Positions 35,463 through 44,081 of a stretch of 64,000 nt of DNA are shown piece by piece; the stretch's first letter is position 1, and every line of letters starts with the position of its first letter. Source of the DNA: Nocardioides mesophilus (lineage in GTDB: Bacteria; Actinomycetota; Actinomycetes; Propionibacteriales; Nocardioidaceae). A program made the position numbers and the translations under genes. Under the pieces are notes generated by a model, which was given only the letters and a program-made list of their open reading frames with translations, made no database searches and was not told the DNA's origin. The stretch lies in assembly GCF_014395785.1 (NCBI RefSeq), contig NZ_CP060713.1, forward strand, positions 4,182,501 to 4,246,500, in the 5' to 3' direction.

Positions 35463-35480
35463 TATCTCATATCTGAGATA
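35463..35480. promoter_or_regulatory. Palindromic operator over the HTH-MurA promoter
   Basis: A perfect 7-bp inverted repeat TATCTCA / TGAGATA with a 4-base centre TATC. Its last two bases are the first two of the -10 hexamer TACCGT (35479-35484), which ends 6 bases before the ATG at 35491. It is the obvious binding site for the XRE domain of the adjacent protein and could also affect the divergent dehydrogenase gene. Confidence 0.65.
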
Positions 35481-35490
35481 CCGTGCTGCC

Positions 35491-37017
35491 ATGACGCAGG
35501 ACTACCTGGCCCGGATCGGCAACCTCATCCGCGACGCCCGCAAGCACCGCGGCTGGACCCAGAGCCAGCTCGCCGACGTGCTCAGCACCAGCCAAAGCGC
35601 CATCAACCGGATCGAGCGCGGCCACCAGAACCTCAGTCTGGAGATGATCGCCCGGATCGGCGAGGCGCTGGACTCCGAGCTGGTCTCGCTCGGCAGCGGC
35701 CCGACGCACCTGCGGGTGGAGGGCCCCACCACCCTCTCGGGCAGCATCGTGGTCAAGTCCTCGAAGAACGCCGGCGTCGCGCTGCTGTGCGCGTCACTGC
35801 TGAACAAGGGCCGTACGACGCTGCGCCGGGTGGCCCGGATCGAGGAGGTGAACCGGCTGCTCGAGGTGCTCAACAGCATCGGTGTGCAGACCCGCTGGCT
35901 GAACTCCGACAACGACCTCGAGATCGTCCCGCCCGCGGAGCTGAACCTGCTGGCCATCGACGCCACCGCGGCCCGCCGTACCCGCTCCATCATCATGTTC
36001 CTCGGCCCGCTGATGCACCGCGAGGACGTCTTCGACCTGCCGTACGCCGGCGGCTGCGACCTCGGGACCCGCACCGTCGAGCCGCACATGACCGCGCTGC
36101 GGCCGTTCGGCCTGGAGGTCAAGGCGACCGACGGCAGCTACCACGCGACGGTCAACCGGGCGGTCTCCCCCACCCGCCCGATCGTGCTGACCGAGCGCGG
36201 CGACACGGTCACCGAGAACGCGCTGCTGGCGGCCGCCCTCAACGACGGCGTCACCGTGATCCGCAACGCCAGCCCCAACTACATGGTCCAGGACCTCTGC
36301 TTCTACCTGGAGAAGCTCGGCGTCCACATCGACGGCATCGGCACCACCACGCTGACCGTGCACGGACGCACCGAGATCGACGTCGACGTCGATTACGCCC
36401 CTTCCGAGGACCCGATCGAGGCGATGTCGCTGCTCGCCGCCGCGATCGTGACCCGCTCGGAGATCACCATCCGCCGGGTGCCGATCGAGTTCCTCGAGAT
36501 CGAGCTCGCGCTGCTCGAGGAGATGGGCTTCCAGTACGAGCGGAGCGAGGAGTTCGTCGCCGCCAACGGGCACACCCGGCTGGTCGACATCACCACGAAG
36601 GTCTCGGCGCTGCACTCCCCCATCGACAAGATCCACCCGATGCCGTTCCCCGGTCTGAACATCGACAACCTGCCGTTCTTCGCGGTGATCGCGGCGGTCG
36701 CCGAGGGCCAGACCCTGCTGCACGACTGGGTCTACGAGAACCGCGCGATCTACCTCACCGAGCTGACCCGGCTGGGCGCCGCGGTGAAGCTGCTCGACCC
36801 GCACCGGGTGATGATCGAGGGCCCGACGCACTGGTCCGGCGCGGAGATCGTCTGCCCGCCGGCGCTGCGGCCGGCGGTGGTGATCCTGCTGGCGATGATG
36901 GCCTCGAAGGGCACCTCGGTGCTGCGCTCGGTCTATGTCATCAACCGCGGCTACGAGGACCTCGCCACCCGGCTCAACGCGCTGGGGGCGCGGATCGAGA
37001 CGTTCCGCGACATCTGA
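35491..37017 (+). CDS. XRE-type HTH fused to MurA-like enolpyruvyltransferase
   Basis: A 508-residue fusion. Residues ~6-65 form a Cro/C1-type helix-turn-helix (RDARKHRGWTQSQLADVLST, then SQSAINRIERG). From ~70 on is a full UDP-N-acetylglucosamine enolpyruvyltransferase fold. Both catalytic features of MurA are kept: the KN pair (K92, N93 in SSKNAGVALL) and the cysteine of the active loop (C189 in GGCDLGTRTVEPH). The gene has a leaderless-type start and an operator-like palindrome on its -10 region, so autoregulation is likely. It may be a regulator that senses UDP-GlcNAc or PEP, an active paralogue of MurA, or both. A separate housekeeping MurA is assumed but not in the window. Confidence 0.85.
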   Translation: MTQDYLARIGNLIRDARKHRGWTQSQLADVLSTSQSAINRIERGHQNLSLEMIARIGEALDSELVSLGSGPTHLRVEGPTTLSGSIVVKSSKNAGVALLCASLLNKGRTTLRRVARIEEVNRLLEVLNSIGVQTRWLNSDNDLEIVPPAELNLLAIDATAARRTRSIIMFLGPLMHREDVFDLPYAGGCDLGTRTVEPHMTALRPFGLEVKATDGSYHATVNRAVSPTRPIVLTERGDTVTENALLAAALNDGVTVIRNASPNYMVQDLCFYLEKLGVHIDGIGTTTLTVHGRTEIDVDVDYAPSEDPIEAMSLLAAAIVTRSEITIRRVPIEFLEIELALLEEMGFQYERSEEFVAANGHTRLVDITTKVSALHSPIDKIHPMPFPGLNIDNLPFFAVIAAVAEGQTLLHDWVYENRAIYLTELTRLGAAVKLLDPHRVMIEGPTHWSGAEIVCPPALRPAVVILLAMMASKGTSVLRSVYVINRGYEDLATRLNALGARIETFRDI

Positions 37018-37069
37018 GCGGCCGAGGCGGGCCCGGCCGGTCCGGCCCCGGCCGGCAGGGTCCCGCGGC

Positions 37070-37330
37070 TCAGCCGAAGAGCGTCTCGATGTAGGACCGC
37101 GACACCGGGGCCTTCGGCGGCGGCGCGACCATGTCGGCGGTGATCCGCGGCAGCGGCTGGGTCTTCGGCCCGGAGTCGCGGTGGTAGTCGTTCTCGGCCT
37201 CGATCAGGACGCCGAGATCGGCGCGCTCGAGGAAGATCCCGTGGCAGGACCCGCACTGGTGCACCGACACGTCCCCGACCGGGCGCGGGCTCATCTGCGA
37301 CTGACACTGGGGGCAGGTCATCTCGTCCAT
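37070..37330 (-). CDS. Zinc-ribbon (zf-TFIIB type) protein
   Basis: An 86-residue protein whose first 45 residues are a TFIIB-type zinc ribbon: CPQCQSQMSP, then VHQCGSCHGIFLERADL. The rest is polar and Pro-rich and ends SRSYIETLFG. Such proteins are widespread in bacteria with unknown roles. TACGGT (37337-37342) ends 6 bases before the ATG with no ribosome site, so it is likely leaderless. Confidence 0.8.
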   Translation of the reverse strand: MDEMTCPQCQSQMSPRPVGDVSVHQCGSCHGIFLERADLGVLIEAENDYHRDSGPKTQPLPRITADMVAPPPKAPVSRSYIETLFG

Positions 37331-37410
37331 GCCCCGACCGTACTCGGGCCGCCGGCGGCTGCGTCGGCGGGCCGCGGTGCGTCACGACCCGGCCCTTCCC
37401 ATGGTGATCT

Positions 37411-37471
37411 GACGCTTCCCATGGGCTGCGTCCCAGGGGAAGCATCAGACGTCCGACATCCCGTGGTAATC
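37411..37471. repeat. REP-like palindrome, partial second copy
   Basis: The right half matches the 15850-15937 element (inner arm with two mismatches, then CCGACATCCCGTGGTAATC complete at 37453-37471). The left outer arm is missing and replaced by unrelated sequence. It sits between divergent genes (37330 minus, 37572 plus), so it cannot serve as their terminator. Confidence 0.75.
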
Positions 37472-37571
37472 GTGAGGCACCTGAGTACGCGGGCGGATGC
37501 GGCGCGGCGCGCCGGTCGGCGAGCATGAGGTCATGAGGCGCGGGAGCATTGATGTCGGTGATACTGCACGC

Positions 37572-38396
37572 GTGACGCGCCCCCGCACCGGATACCCGTT
37601 CCTCGACGAGCCGTTCGAGGTGGCCGGCAGCCAGTGGCCGGTGCTGGCGTTCGCGCACCGCGGCGGCTCGTTCCACCCGGAGATCGAGGGGCTGGAGAAC
37701 ACGCTGGCCGCCTTCCAGCACGCCGTCGACCTCGGCTACCGCTACCTCGAGACCGACGTGCACACCACCCGCGACGGGGTGCTGCTCGCCTTCCACGACG
37801 CCGTCCTCGACCGGGTGACCGCGAGCACCGGCAGCCTCGCCGAGCTGCCGTACGACGTCGTGGCCGATGCGCTGATCGGCGGCCGGGAGCAGATCCCGCG
37901 GCTGGTGGACCTGCTCGACCGGTTCCCCGAGGCCCGCTTCAACATCGACCTCAAGTCCGACCAGGCGGTCACCCCGCTGGCCGCGCTGATCCACCGGCGC
38001 GGACTCGCCGACCGGGTCTGCGTGGCGAGCTTCTCCCCGCGCCGGCTGCACCGGTTCCGGCGGCTGGCCGGGCCGCGGGTCGCCACCGCGTGCGGGCCGG
38101 CAGCGGTGGTCGCCACCCGGTTCGCGCCGACCCGCGGCGCCTCGGTGCGCCTGGTCCGCTCCCCCGGCGTCGCGCTGCAGATCCCGCACCACCGGGGCCC
38201 GGTGACCGTGGTGACCCGCGAGCTGGTCCGGCGTGCGCACGCGGCCGGCCGGCACGTCCACGTGTGGACCGTCGACGTCGCCGAGCAGATGCACGAGCTG
38301 CTCGACCTCGGCGTCGACGGCCTGATGACCGACCGCACCGACGTGCTCCGCGACGTCCTCCGGGACCGCGGCCAATGGATGGGAGACCCCTCATGA
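37572..38396 (+). CDS. Glycerophosphodiester phosphodiesterase
   Basis: A GDPD barrel of 274 residues from GTG 37572 (in-frame ATGs at 37497 and 37533 are possible but unsupported). The catalytic regions are AHRGGSFHP, ENTLAAFQHAV, ETDVHTTRDGVLLAFHD, and FNIDLKSD. The end DLGVDGLMTDRTDVLRDVL is typical. GATACT (37560-37565) ends 6 bases before the GTG, suggesting a leaderless mRNA. The enzyme releases alcohols from glycerophosphodiesters, in the cytoplasm as no signal peptide is seen. The stop overlaps the UMF1 transporter start (ATGA). Confidence 0.88.
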   Translation: MTRPRTGYPFLDEPFEVAGSQWPVLAFAHRGGSFHPEIEGLENTLAAFQHAVDLGYRYLETDVHTTRDGVLLAFHDAVLDRVTASTGSLAELPYDVVADALIGGREQIPRLVDLLDRFPEARFNIDLKSDQAVTPLAALIHRRGLADRVCVASFSPRRLHRFRRLAGPRVATACGPAAVVATRFAPTRGASVRLVRSPGVALQIPHHRGPVTVVTRELVRRAHAAGRHVHVWTVDVAEQMHELLDLGVDGLMTDRTDVLRDVLRDRGQWMGDPS

Positions 38397-39769
38397 GCCT
38401 CGGCCCCGCCGGCATCGCGAACCTGGAGCCGCTGGTCCGGCGCCGCGAGCAGCGGGCCTGGTACTGGTACGACTGGGCGAACTCGGCGTACGTCACCACC
38501 ACTGCGGCGGTGCTGTTCTCGCCGTACCTCACCTCGGTCGCCGAGGTGGCCGCCTGCGGCGAGGCGGGAACCACCGACGCACCCTGCCGCACGGACCTGT
38601 CGGTGCTCGGCCTCGCGGTCTCCCCCGGCTCGTTGGTGTTCTACCTCGTCACGGTGGCGACGATCCTGTCCGCGCTGGTGCTGCCGGTCGTCGGCGCGGC
38701 CGCGGACCGCTCGTCGCGCAAGAAGAGCCTGATGGCCGGCTACGCGTGGGCCGGCAGTGCGAGCGCGATGCTGATGTTCTTCGTCTCCGGCGGCAACTGG
38801 CAGCTCGGCGCGCTGCTCCTGGTGTTCGCGACCCTCTGCCTGGGGGCCTCGCTGGTGGTCTACGACGCGATCCTGTGCGAGATCGCCGCCCCCGACGAGC
38901 GGGACCGGGTCTCCTCGCGCGGCTGGGCGCTGGGCTACCTGGGCGGGGGCACCCTCCTCGCGCTCAACTTCGGTCTGCTGACCCTGATGCCCGACGACCA
39001 GAGCCTCGCGGTCCGGCTCTGCCTGCTCTCGGCGGGCATTTGGTGGGCCGCGTTCACCGTGATCCCGTTCCTCGGCGTCCGCAACCGGGAGCCGGTGGGG
39101 GTGGTCCCCGAGTCCGGCTCGCTGCTCCAGCAGAGCTTCGGTCAGCTGCTGGGCACGCTCCGGGACCTGCGGCGCTACCCGGTGACCCTGACGTTCCTGC
39201 TCGCCTACCTGTTCTACAACGACGGCATCCAGACGGTGATCTTCGCCTCCTCCGTCTACGGCGAGAAGCAGCTGGGCTTCGAGAAGGCGACCGTGCTGCA
39301 GGCGTTCCTGGTGGTCCAGTTCGTCGGCATCCTCGGCGCGCTCGCCTTCGGCCGGCTGGCCGGGCGCATCGGCGCCCACCGGGTGATCCTGGTCGGGCTC
39401 GGCATCTGGATGCTCGTCGTGCTGGCCGCCTACGTCACCCCCGAGCGGCAGATCGGGCCGTTCCTGGTGCTCGCGGTCGGCATCGGCCTGGTCCTGGGCG
39501 GCACCCAGGCGCTCTCCCGGTCGTTCTTCAGCCAGCTGGTCCCCCGCGGCCGGGAGGCGGAGTACTTCAGCCTCTACCAGGCCGCCGAACGGGGCACCAG
39601 CTGGCTGGGGACGTTGGTGTTCGGGGTGGTGCACCAGCTCACCGGCTCCTACCGGCCGGCGATCTTCGCGCTGATCCTGTTCTTCGTGGTCGGCGGGGCC
39701 CTGCTGCTCCGGGTCGATCCGGCCCGCGGCATCCGGGAGGCCGGCAACGACGAGCCGGCGGTGATCTGA
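38393..39769 (+). CDS. UMF1-family MFS transporter
   Basis: A 458-residue membrane protein with about 12 helices. WYWYDWANSAYVTTTAAVLF is the hallmark N-terminus of the UMF1 (YxiO/Atg22-like) family. The later LFYNDGIQTVIFASSVYG and AERGTSWLGTLVFG support it. The family is suspected to export small solutes. It is translationally coupled to the phosphodiesterase, so the pair may handle products of phospholipid turnover. Confidence 0.88.
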   Translation: MSLGPAGIANLEPLVRRREQRAWYWYDWANSAYVTTTAAVLFSPYLTSVAEVAACGEAGTTDAPCRTDLSVLGLAVSPGSLVFYLVTVATILSALVLPVVGAAADRSSRKKSLMAGYAWAGSASAMLMFFVSGGNWQLGALLLVFATLCLGASLVVYDAILCEIAAPDERDRVSSRGWALGYLGGGTLLALNFGLLTLMPDDQSLAVRLCLLSAGIWWAAFTVIPFLGVRNREPVGVVPESGSLLQQSFGQLLGTLRDLRRYPVTLTFLLAYLFYNDGIQTVIFASSVYGEKQLGFEKATVLQAFLVVQFVGILGALAFGRLAGRIGAHRVILVGLGIWMLVVLAAYVTPERQIGPFLVLAVGIGLVLGGTQALSRSFFSQLVPRGREAEYFSLYQAAERGTSWLGTLVFGVVHQLTGSYRPAIFALILFFVVGGALLLRVDPARGIREAGNDEPAVI

Positions 39770-39852
39770 GTCTCCTTGCGCCTCCTCCCGGGTGTGTCGG
39801 GCCGCAGACCTGGGTACCTTGGCTGTGACGAAGGTTGCAACTCGGTGTTCGG

Positions 39853-39879
39853 GGGAATCTCTCCCCTGTCAGCGTCGTT
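39853..39879 (+). promoter_or_regulatory. Sigma-R/SigH-type promoter upstream of rbpA
   Basis: GGGAAT (39853-39858) and GTT (39877-39879) are separated by exactly 18 bases, the Streptomyces sigma-R consensus for thiol-oxidative stress genes. rbpA is a known sigma-R target in Streptomyces. A leader of about 90 bases would precede the rbpA start. Confidence 0.75.
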
Positions 39880-39976
39880 GTGACCCATGAGACCGCGGCT
39901 TTGCCGTCATCCCCCGTCGGCAGCCGCGTCTCTGAGACGTACACGGGGATTTTCTTACACCACCAGGAGGTGGCCC

Positions 39977-40363
39977 ATGGGAGAGCGCACACTGCGCGGA
40001 GCCCGGCTCGGCGGCCAGAGCTTCGAGGACGAGCGCGGCATCGAGTTCGCCGCTCGTCAGAACATCGGATACGCCTGCCCGCAGGGGCACGAGTTCGAGA
40101 TCCCGATGTCGGTCGAGGCCGAGGTCCCGGCGAACTGGGAGTGCCCGCGGTGCGGCGCCCAGGCGCTGAGCAAGCACGGTCAGACCCCTGAGGTGAAGGC
40201 GGAGAAGCCCGCCCGCACGCACTGGGACATGTTGCTCGAGCGCCGCTCCATGGACGAGCTCGAGGAGATCCTCACCGAGCGCCTGGAGCTGCTCCGGGGC
40301 GGCGAGATCGGCCCGGCGCACCTGCACCGCCAGCAGACCAAGAAGAAGGCCAAGTCGGCCTGA
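39977..40363 (+). CDS. rbpA: RNA polymerase-binding protein RbpA
   Basis: A 128-residue RbpA, the actinobacterial protein that binds the beta' and sigma subunits and stabilises the open complex. N-terminal MGERTLRGARLGGQSFEDE, the zinc-ribbon-like core CPQGHEFEIP, then WECPRCGAQAL, and the sigma-interaction helix RTHWDMLLERRSMDELEEIL are all present. It has an ideal AGGAGG site (39965-39970). Confidence 0.97.
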   Translation: MGERTLRGARLGGQSFEDERGIEFAARQNIGYACPQGHEFEIPMSVEAEVPANWECPRCGAQALSKHGQTPEVKAEKPARTHWDMLLERRSMDELEEILTERLELLRGGEIGPAHLHRQQTKKKAKSA

Positions 40364-40375
40364 GCCGCCCTGCGG

Positions 40376-40891
40376 CTACTCGTTCACGACCTCGCCCTGG
40401 ACCACCGACTCGTCGGGTCCGGGGCGTTGTCGCGTCCGGGGGTCGGTGCCGGCCGTGGACCGTCCCGACCCGCCCGGACCGCCCGGCCCCATGGGCCCGG
40501 CCCAGGTGGACACCACCAGGCGCCGCGTGATCACCCGGGTGAGCGCGCGCCGGGCCAGTGGCCGGGTCAACGGCAGGATCGCGAAGAGACCGACCACGTC
40601 GGAGAGGAACCCGGGGGTCAGCAGCAGCGTGCCGCCGATGAGGATCAGAGTCCCGTCCGCGAGCTCGCGGGCCGGCATCCGGTGCTCGCGGAGGGCCTCC
40701 TGGAGCGCGGTCCAGGCCCGGCCGCCCTCGTGCTTGACCAGCCAGCTGCCGAGGAAGCCGTCGGCGATCAGCAGCGCCACGGTCCACCAGGCGCCGATCA
40801 CCTGACCCACCTGGATCAGCAGGTAGATCTCGACGATCGGGACCACTACGAACAGGACGGCCAGGACCCCCCAGGGGACTCGTCGACGCAT
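40376..40891 (-). CDS. fxsA: FxsA family membrane protein
   Basis: A 171-residue FxsA protein. It has an N-terminal pair of helices (VLFVVVPIVEIYLLIQVG and WTVALLIADGFLGSWLVKH), then GGTLLLTPGFLSDVVGLFAI. The C-terminus is hydrophilic and Gly/Pro-rich. Known FxsA affects T7 phage exclusion by F plasmids. The gene is near rbpA and ppm in actinobacteria, as here. It is downstream of ppm on the minus strand, 10 bases apart. Confidence 0.88.
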   Translation of the reverse strand: MRRRVPWGVLAVLFVVVPIVEIYLLIQVGQVIGAWWTVALLIADGFLGSWLVKHEGGRAWTALQEALREHRMPARELADGTLILIGGTLLLTPGFLSDVVGLFAILPLTRPLARRALTRVITRRLVVSTWAGPMGPGGPGGSGRSTAGTDPRTRQRPGPDESVVQGEVVNE

Positions 40892-40901
40892 GGCTTCCTC
40901 C

Positions 40902-41675
40902 TCAGACCGGGACGCGGTCGCCTCTCATCTTCGAGAGTACGGCGCCCGCCTGACGCCGTCGCTCCCGCAGTCCCCAGCCGGTGATCCGGCGTAGCGACTC
41001 GGTGGCCACCGAACGGTCCATCTTGGACTCGCCCCGGACCCGCTCGACGAACTCGATCGGCACCTCCGCGATCCGCAGGCCGGCCTTGGCGGTCCGCCAG
41101 GCGAGGTCGGTCTGGAAGCAGTAGCCGGAGGACTCCACGCTGCCCAGGTCGATCGCCTCGAGCGTGGACCGGCGGAACAGCCGGTAGCCCGCGGTCACGT
41201 CGCGCACCGGGATGCCGAGCGCGGCGCGGGCGTAGAGGTTGCCGCCGACCGAGAGCGCCTTGCGGCTCAGCGGCCAGTTCACCACCGAGCCGCCCTTGAC
41301 CCAGCGCGAGCCGATCACGAGGTCGGCGCCCTCCAGCGCGTCCAGCAGCCGGTGCAGCTGCTCGGGCTGGTGCGAGCCGTCGGCGTCCATCTCGCCGACG
41401 ACGTCGTACCCGCGCTCGAGCGCCACCGCGAAGCCGTGCAGGTACGCCGCCCCGAGGCCGGCCTTCTGCGTCCGGTGCACCACGCTGACCCGGGGGTCCT
41501 CGGCCGCCAGGGTGTCGGCGAGCCGGCCGGTGCCGTCCGGGGAGCCGTCGTCGACGACCATCACGTCGACCTCGGGCTCGGCCGCGCGCAGCCGCCCCAC
41601 GATCCACGCCAGGTTCTCCACCTCGTTGTAGGTCGGGATCACCACGACCACCCGCCCCAGCGCTGCCCTGCTCAT
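40902..41675 (-). CDS. ppm1: Polyprenol-phosphate mannosyltransferase (Ppm1 catalytic domain)
   Basis: A 257-residue GT2 enzyme that makes polyprenol-phosphate-mannose, the donor for lipoglycan and protein mannosylation. The nucleotide motif is [13 protein letters not shown], with [11 protein letters not shown], and [13 protein letters not shown] carries the metal Dx[15 protein letters not shown] is typical of dolichol-phosphate-mannose synthases. In Mycobacterium the domain is fused with Lnt; here the two are separate but overlap by 4 bases. Confidence 0.92.
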   Translation of the reverse strand: MSRAALGRVVVVIPTYNEVENLAWIVGRLRAAEPEVDVMVVDDGSPDGTGRLADTLAAEDPRVSVVHRTQKAGLGAAYLHGFAVALERGYDVVGEMDADGSHQPEQLHRLLDALEGADLVIGSRWVKGGSVVNWPLSRKALSVGGNLYARAALGIPVRDVTAGYRLFRRSTLEAIDLGSVESSGYCFQTDLAWRTAKAGLRIAEVPIEFVERVRGESKMDRSVATESLRRITGWGLRERRRQAGAVLSKMRGDRVPV

Positions 41676-43216
41676 GCCACCCCTGTTCCCTGCGTCTCCC
41701 GCACGCCGACCCCCGGCGAGCGCTGACGATAGCCGAGTCCGGCACCGCGCACGGTGCAGACGGCCGCAACGAGGACCAGCAGCGCCTGAACCCACGGGCC
41801 GGTGCGCAGTCCCCAGGAGCCACCCGCCAGCCCGGTCAGTGACTCGCTGAGCACCGTGCGGGTGCGCACCGGCGCCTGGGCGAGGACCTCGCCGTCGGGC
41901 GCCACGATCCCGCTGATGCCGTTCGTCGCCGCGACCACGACCGGCAGGCCGGTCTCGATGGCCCGCAGCCGGGAGATCGCGAACTGCTGCTCGACCTGGC
42001 CGGTGCCCATGTAGGTGGCGTTGTTGGTCTGCACCACCAGCACCCGGGCGTCGCCGGCGACGTCTCGCACCACGTCGTCGTAGGCGACCTCGAAGCAGAT
42101 CACGTCGCCGATCGTGACCCCGTTCATGTCCAGCAGCCCCGGCTCGGTGCCGGCGACCATGTCACGCGGCACCTGGTCGAGCCGGGTGATGTACGGCGCG
42201 AACACCTCCCGCAGCGGGATGTACTCGCCGAACGGCACCGGGTGCCGCTTGGAGTAGCGCTCCCCCGGGCCGGTGCCGGGCTCCCAGACGATCCCCTGGT
42301 TGTAGACCTCGCGCGGCCCGGGCCCGTCCACCATCGCGCCGACCAGGACCGGGACCCCGATCGCGTCGACCGCACGCTGGATGTCGGCGTAGACCGTCGG
42401 GTCCGAGAACGGGTCGATGTCGGTGGAGTTCTCCGGCCAGATCACCAGGTCCGGGGCGGGTCGCTTCCCGGCCTTCACCTGGCGGGCCAGCTCGAGCGTG
42501 GCCGCCACGTGGTTGTCCAGCACCGCGCGGCGCTCGGAGAACGGGTTCATCCCCTCCCCCGGCACGTCACCCTGGACGGCGGCGACCGAGAACGGGTTGG
42601 CGTCGGCCGCGGGGTCGGCGGCATGCACCGGCGCCACCGACGCGACCGAGGCGAGCAGGCAGCTGCCGACGAGCCCGGCCACCGCGGCGACCGGCCGCTC
42701 CCGCAGCCGCAGCAGCGCCCACGCGAGGGTGGTGCCGACGAGCGCGACGGCGAAGGTGGTGCCGGCCGCTCCGACGTACGCCATCAGCGGCGCCGCCGGG
42801 GTGTCGATGGTCGCGAACGCGAGCCGGCCCCACGGGAAGCCGCCGAACGGCATCGACCCGCGCAGCAGCTCCACCGCGACCCAGACCGCGGCGCTCCACA
42901 GCGGCCACCACCGCAGCCGGGTGACCGCGGCGGTGGCCAGGCCGCCGAGGCCGTAGAAGAGCGCCTCGAGCAACGACAGCGCCACCCAGGCGTCCGGGCC
43001 GATCACCCGCAGCCAGGGCAGCAGCACGAGCAGGAACGCCGTCCCGAAGACCAGGCCGCCGAGGAAGCCGTCCCGCAGCCGGGCGCCGCGGACCACCAGG
43101 GTCAGCATCGCCACCGCCACCGGCACCAGGTAGGCCCAGGCGTAGGGCTCGAAGCCGAGGGCCAGCAGCACCCCTGCGACCGCGGCGACCGCCAGACGCG
43201 CGGGCAGCGATCTCAC
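41672..43216 (-). CDS. lnt: Apolipoprotein N-acyltransferase
   Basis: A 514-residue enzyme that adds the third acyl chain to lipoproteins in the membrane. N-terminal helices ([20 protein letters not shown] onward) precede a nitrilase-like domain with [11 protein letters not shown] (Glu), [14 protein letters not shown] (Lys), and [12 protein letters not shown] (Cys nucleophile). The start GTG 43216 has an AGGAG site 8 bases upstream and a complex leader beyond. The upstream in-frame extension to 43435 is Arg/Gly-rich and judged non-coding. Confidence 0.92.
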   Translation of the reverse strand: MRSLPARLAVAAVAGVLLALGFEPYAWAYLVPVAVAMLTLVVRGARLRDGFLGGLVFGTAFLLVLLPWLRVIGPDAWVALSLLEALFYGLGGLATAAVTRLRWWPLWSAAVWVAVELLRGSMPFGGFPWGRLAFATIDTPAAPLMAYVGAAGTTFAVALVGTTLAWALLRLRERPVAAVAGLVGSCLLASVASVAPVHAADPAADANPFSVAAVQGDVPGEGMNPFSERRAVLDNHVAATLELARQVKAGKRPAPDLVIWPENSTDIDPFSDPTVYADIQRAVDAIGVPVLVGAMVDGPGPREVYNQGIVWEPGTGPGERYSKRHPVPFGEYIPLREVFAPYITRLDQVPRDMVAGTEPGLLDMNGVTIGDVICFEVAYDDVVRDVAGDARVLVVQTNNATYMGTGQVEQQFAISRLRAIETGLPVVVAATNGISGIVAPDGEVLAQAPVRTRTVLSESLTGLAGGSWGLRTGPWVQALLVLVAAVCTVRGAGLGYRQRSPGVGVRETQGTGVA

Positions 43217-43607
43217 GTGCGGGCTCCTGCCACTCACTCGACGACTCGGCTGGCTCAATCTATCCAGGCGCGAAAAGAGCCCGAGGACCCTTCGGACCGA
43301 CTCCGTCCCCGCCGGCTGCGGGGATCGGCGCCGTTGTCTACTGGGCACCGGGCTCGTTTCGCGTCCACCCCCGTCGCCGCTGCCGGTGCCCGGCCGGCCA
43401 CGTGGTCCTGGGTTCGTGGTACCCGACCCGGTCACGCGGCCACCTGGACGCCGACCGACGAACCGGCCTGCTTGGTGGACTCCGGGGGAAGGTTGCTAGG
43501 TACGCCCGGCGATGTCAACCGGCCACTGAACAGGCGATTCGGACGAAACCGCAGGTCACGGGGCACTGAGGTCACATCAGATTTATCGGACTATTTTGCC
43601 GGGCGGC
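43217..43607. other. Long non-coding interval upstream of lnt with nested stem-loop
   Basis: No gene is seen. On the minus strand, GAGCCCG (43349-43355) can pair with CGGGCTC (43277-43283), which is followed by TTTT (43276-43273). Within it, CCCCGC/GCGGGG (43307-43323) forms an inner hairpin. This looks like a terminator or attenuator in the lnt leader. AT-rich bases near 43581-43597 may include promoter sequence. Confidence 0.4.
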
Positions 43608-43630
43608 GGCGTGTCGCCGGCGGACACGCC
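43608..43630 (-). terminator. Hairpin after the kal gene
   Basis: GGCGTGTC (43608-43615) pairs perfectly with GACACGCC (43623-43630) 11 bases beyond the stop of the lysine operon. No T-run follows. Confidence 0.45.
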
Positions 43631-43640
43631 GAAAGCGGCG

Positions 43641-44081
43641 TCACGACCGGGCCGGGACCACGACCACCCCGGTCGCGGTGGTGGCCACCACCGGCTCGGT
43701 GAGCACCCGCGCCGCGGACTCCGAGAGGTCGGGCCGGCCGCGGGCGACCACGACCGCCCGGAACGCCAGGGTCCGGGACCGGGAGCCGACCCGGACGACC
43801 TCGGCCGTGACCTCGAGCACGTCGCCGGCGCGCACGGGCGCCAGGAACTGCACGTCGGAGTAGGACGCGAACAGGCCCTCGTCGCCGTCGGTGCGGATGC
43901 ACATCTCGGTGGCGACGTCGCCGAACAGGCCGAGGGAGTAGGCCCCGTCGACAAGGTTGCCGGCGTAGTGGGCGTGCGCGTAGGGGACGTAGCGCCGGTG
44001 GGTCACGACCAGTCCGACGCGGGCGTCCCGGCCGCCGTCGGTGCTCTGCCCCTCGGTCCGGTCGGTGCTCTGCTCGGTCAT
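43641..44081 (-). CDS. kal: 3-aminobutyryl-CoA ammonia-lyase (hotdog fold)
   Basis: A 146-residue hotdog-fold protein with the Kal features THRRYVPYAHAHYAGNLVDG and FGDVATEMCIRTDGDEGL. It removes ammonia from L-3-aminobutyryl-CoA to give crotonyl-CoA, the last lysine-specific step of the aminomutase route. It is the last gene of the kdd-kamDE operon and overlaps kamE by 4 bases (ATGA). Confidence 0.88.
   Translation of the reverse strand: MTEQSTDRTEGQSTDGGRDARVGLVVTHRRYVPYAHAHYAGNLVDGAYSLGLFGDVATEMCIRTDGDEGLFASYSDVQFLAPVRAGDVLEVTAEVVRVGSRSRTLAFRAVVVARGRPDLSESAARVLTEPVVATTATGVVVVPARS

Noticed and set aside
41675-43435. Reading lnt from 43435 to give a longer N-terminus
   Set aside because: The extra 73 residues are low-complexity; GTG 43216 has a good ribosome site and the transmembrane domain begins right after it.
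43500-43560. Possible cobalamin riboswitch (GGCCACTG near 43526) close to the B12-dependent mutase genes
   Set aside because: It lies downstream of the operon on the wrong strand and lacks the other conserved blocks.
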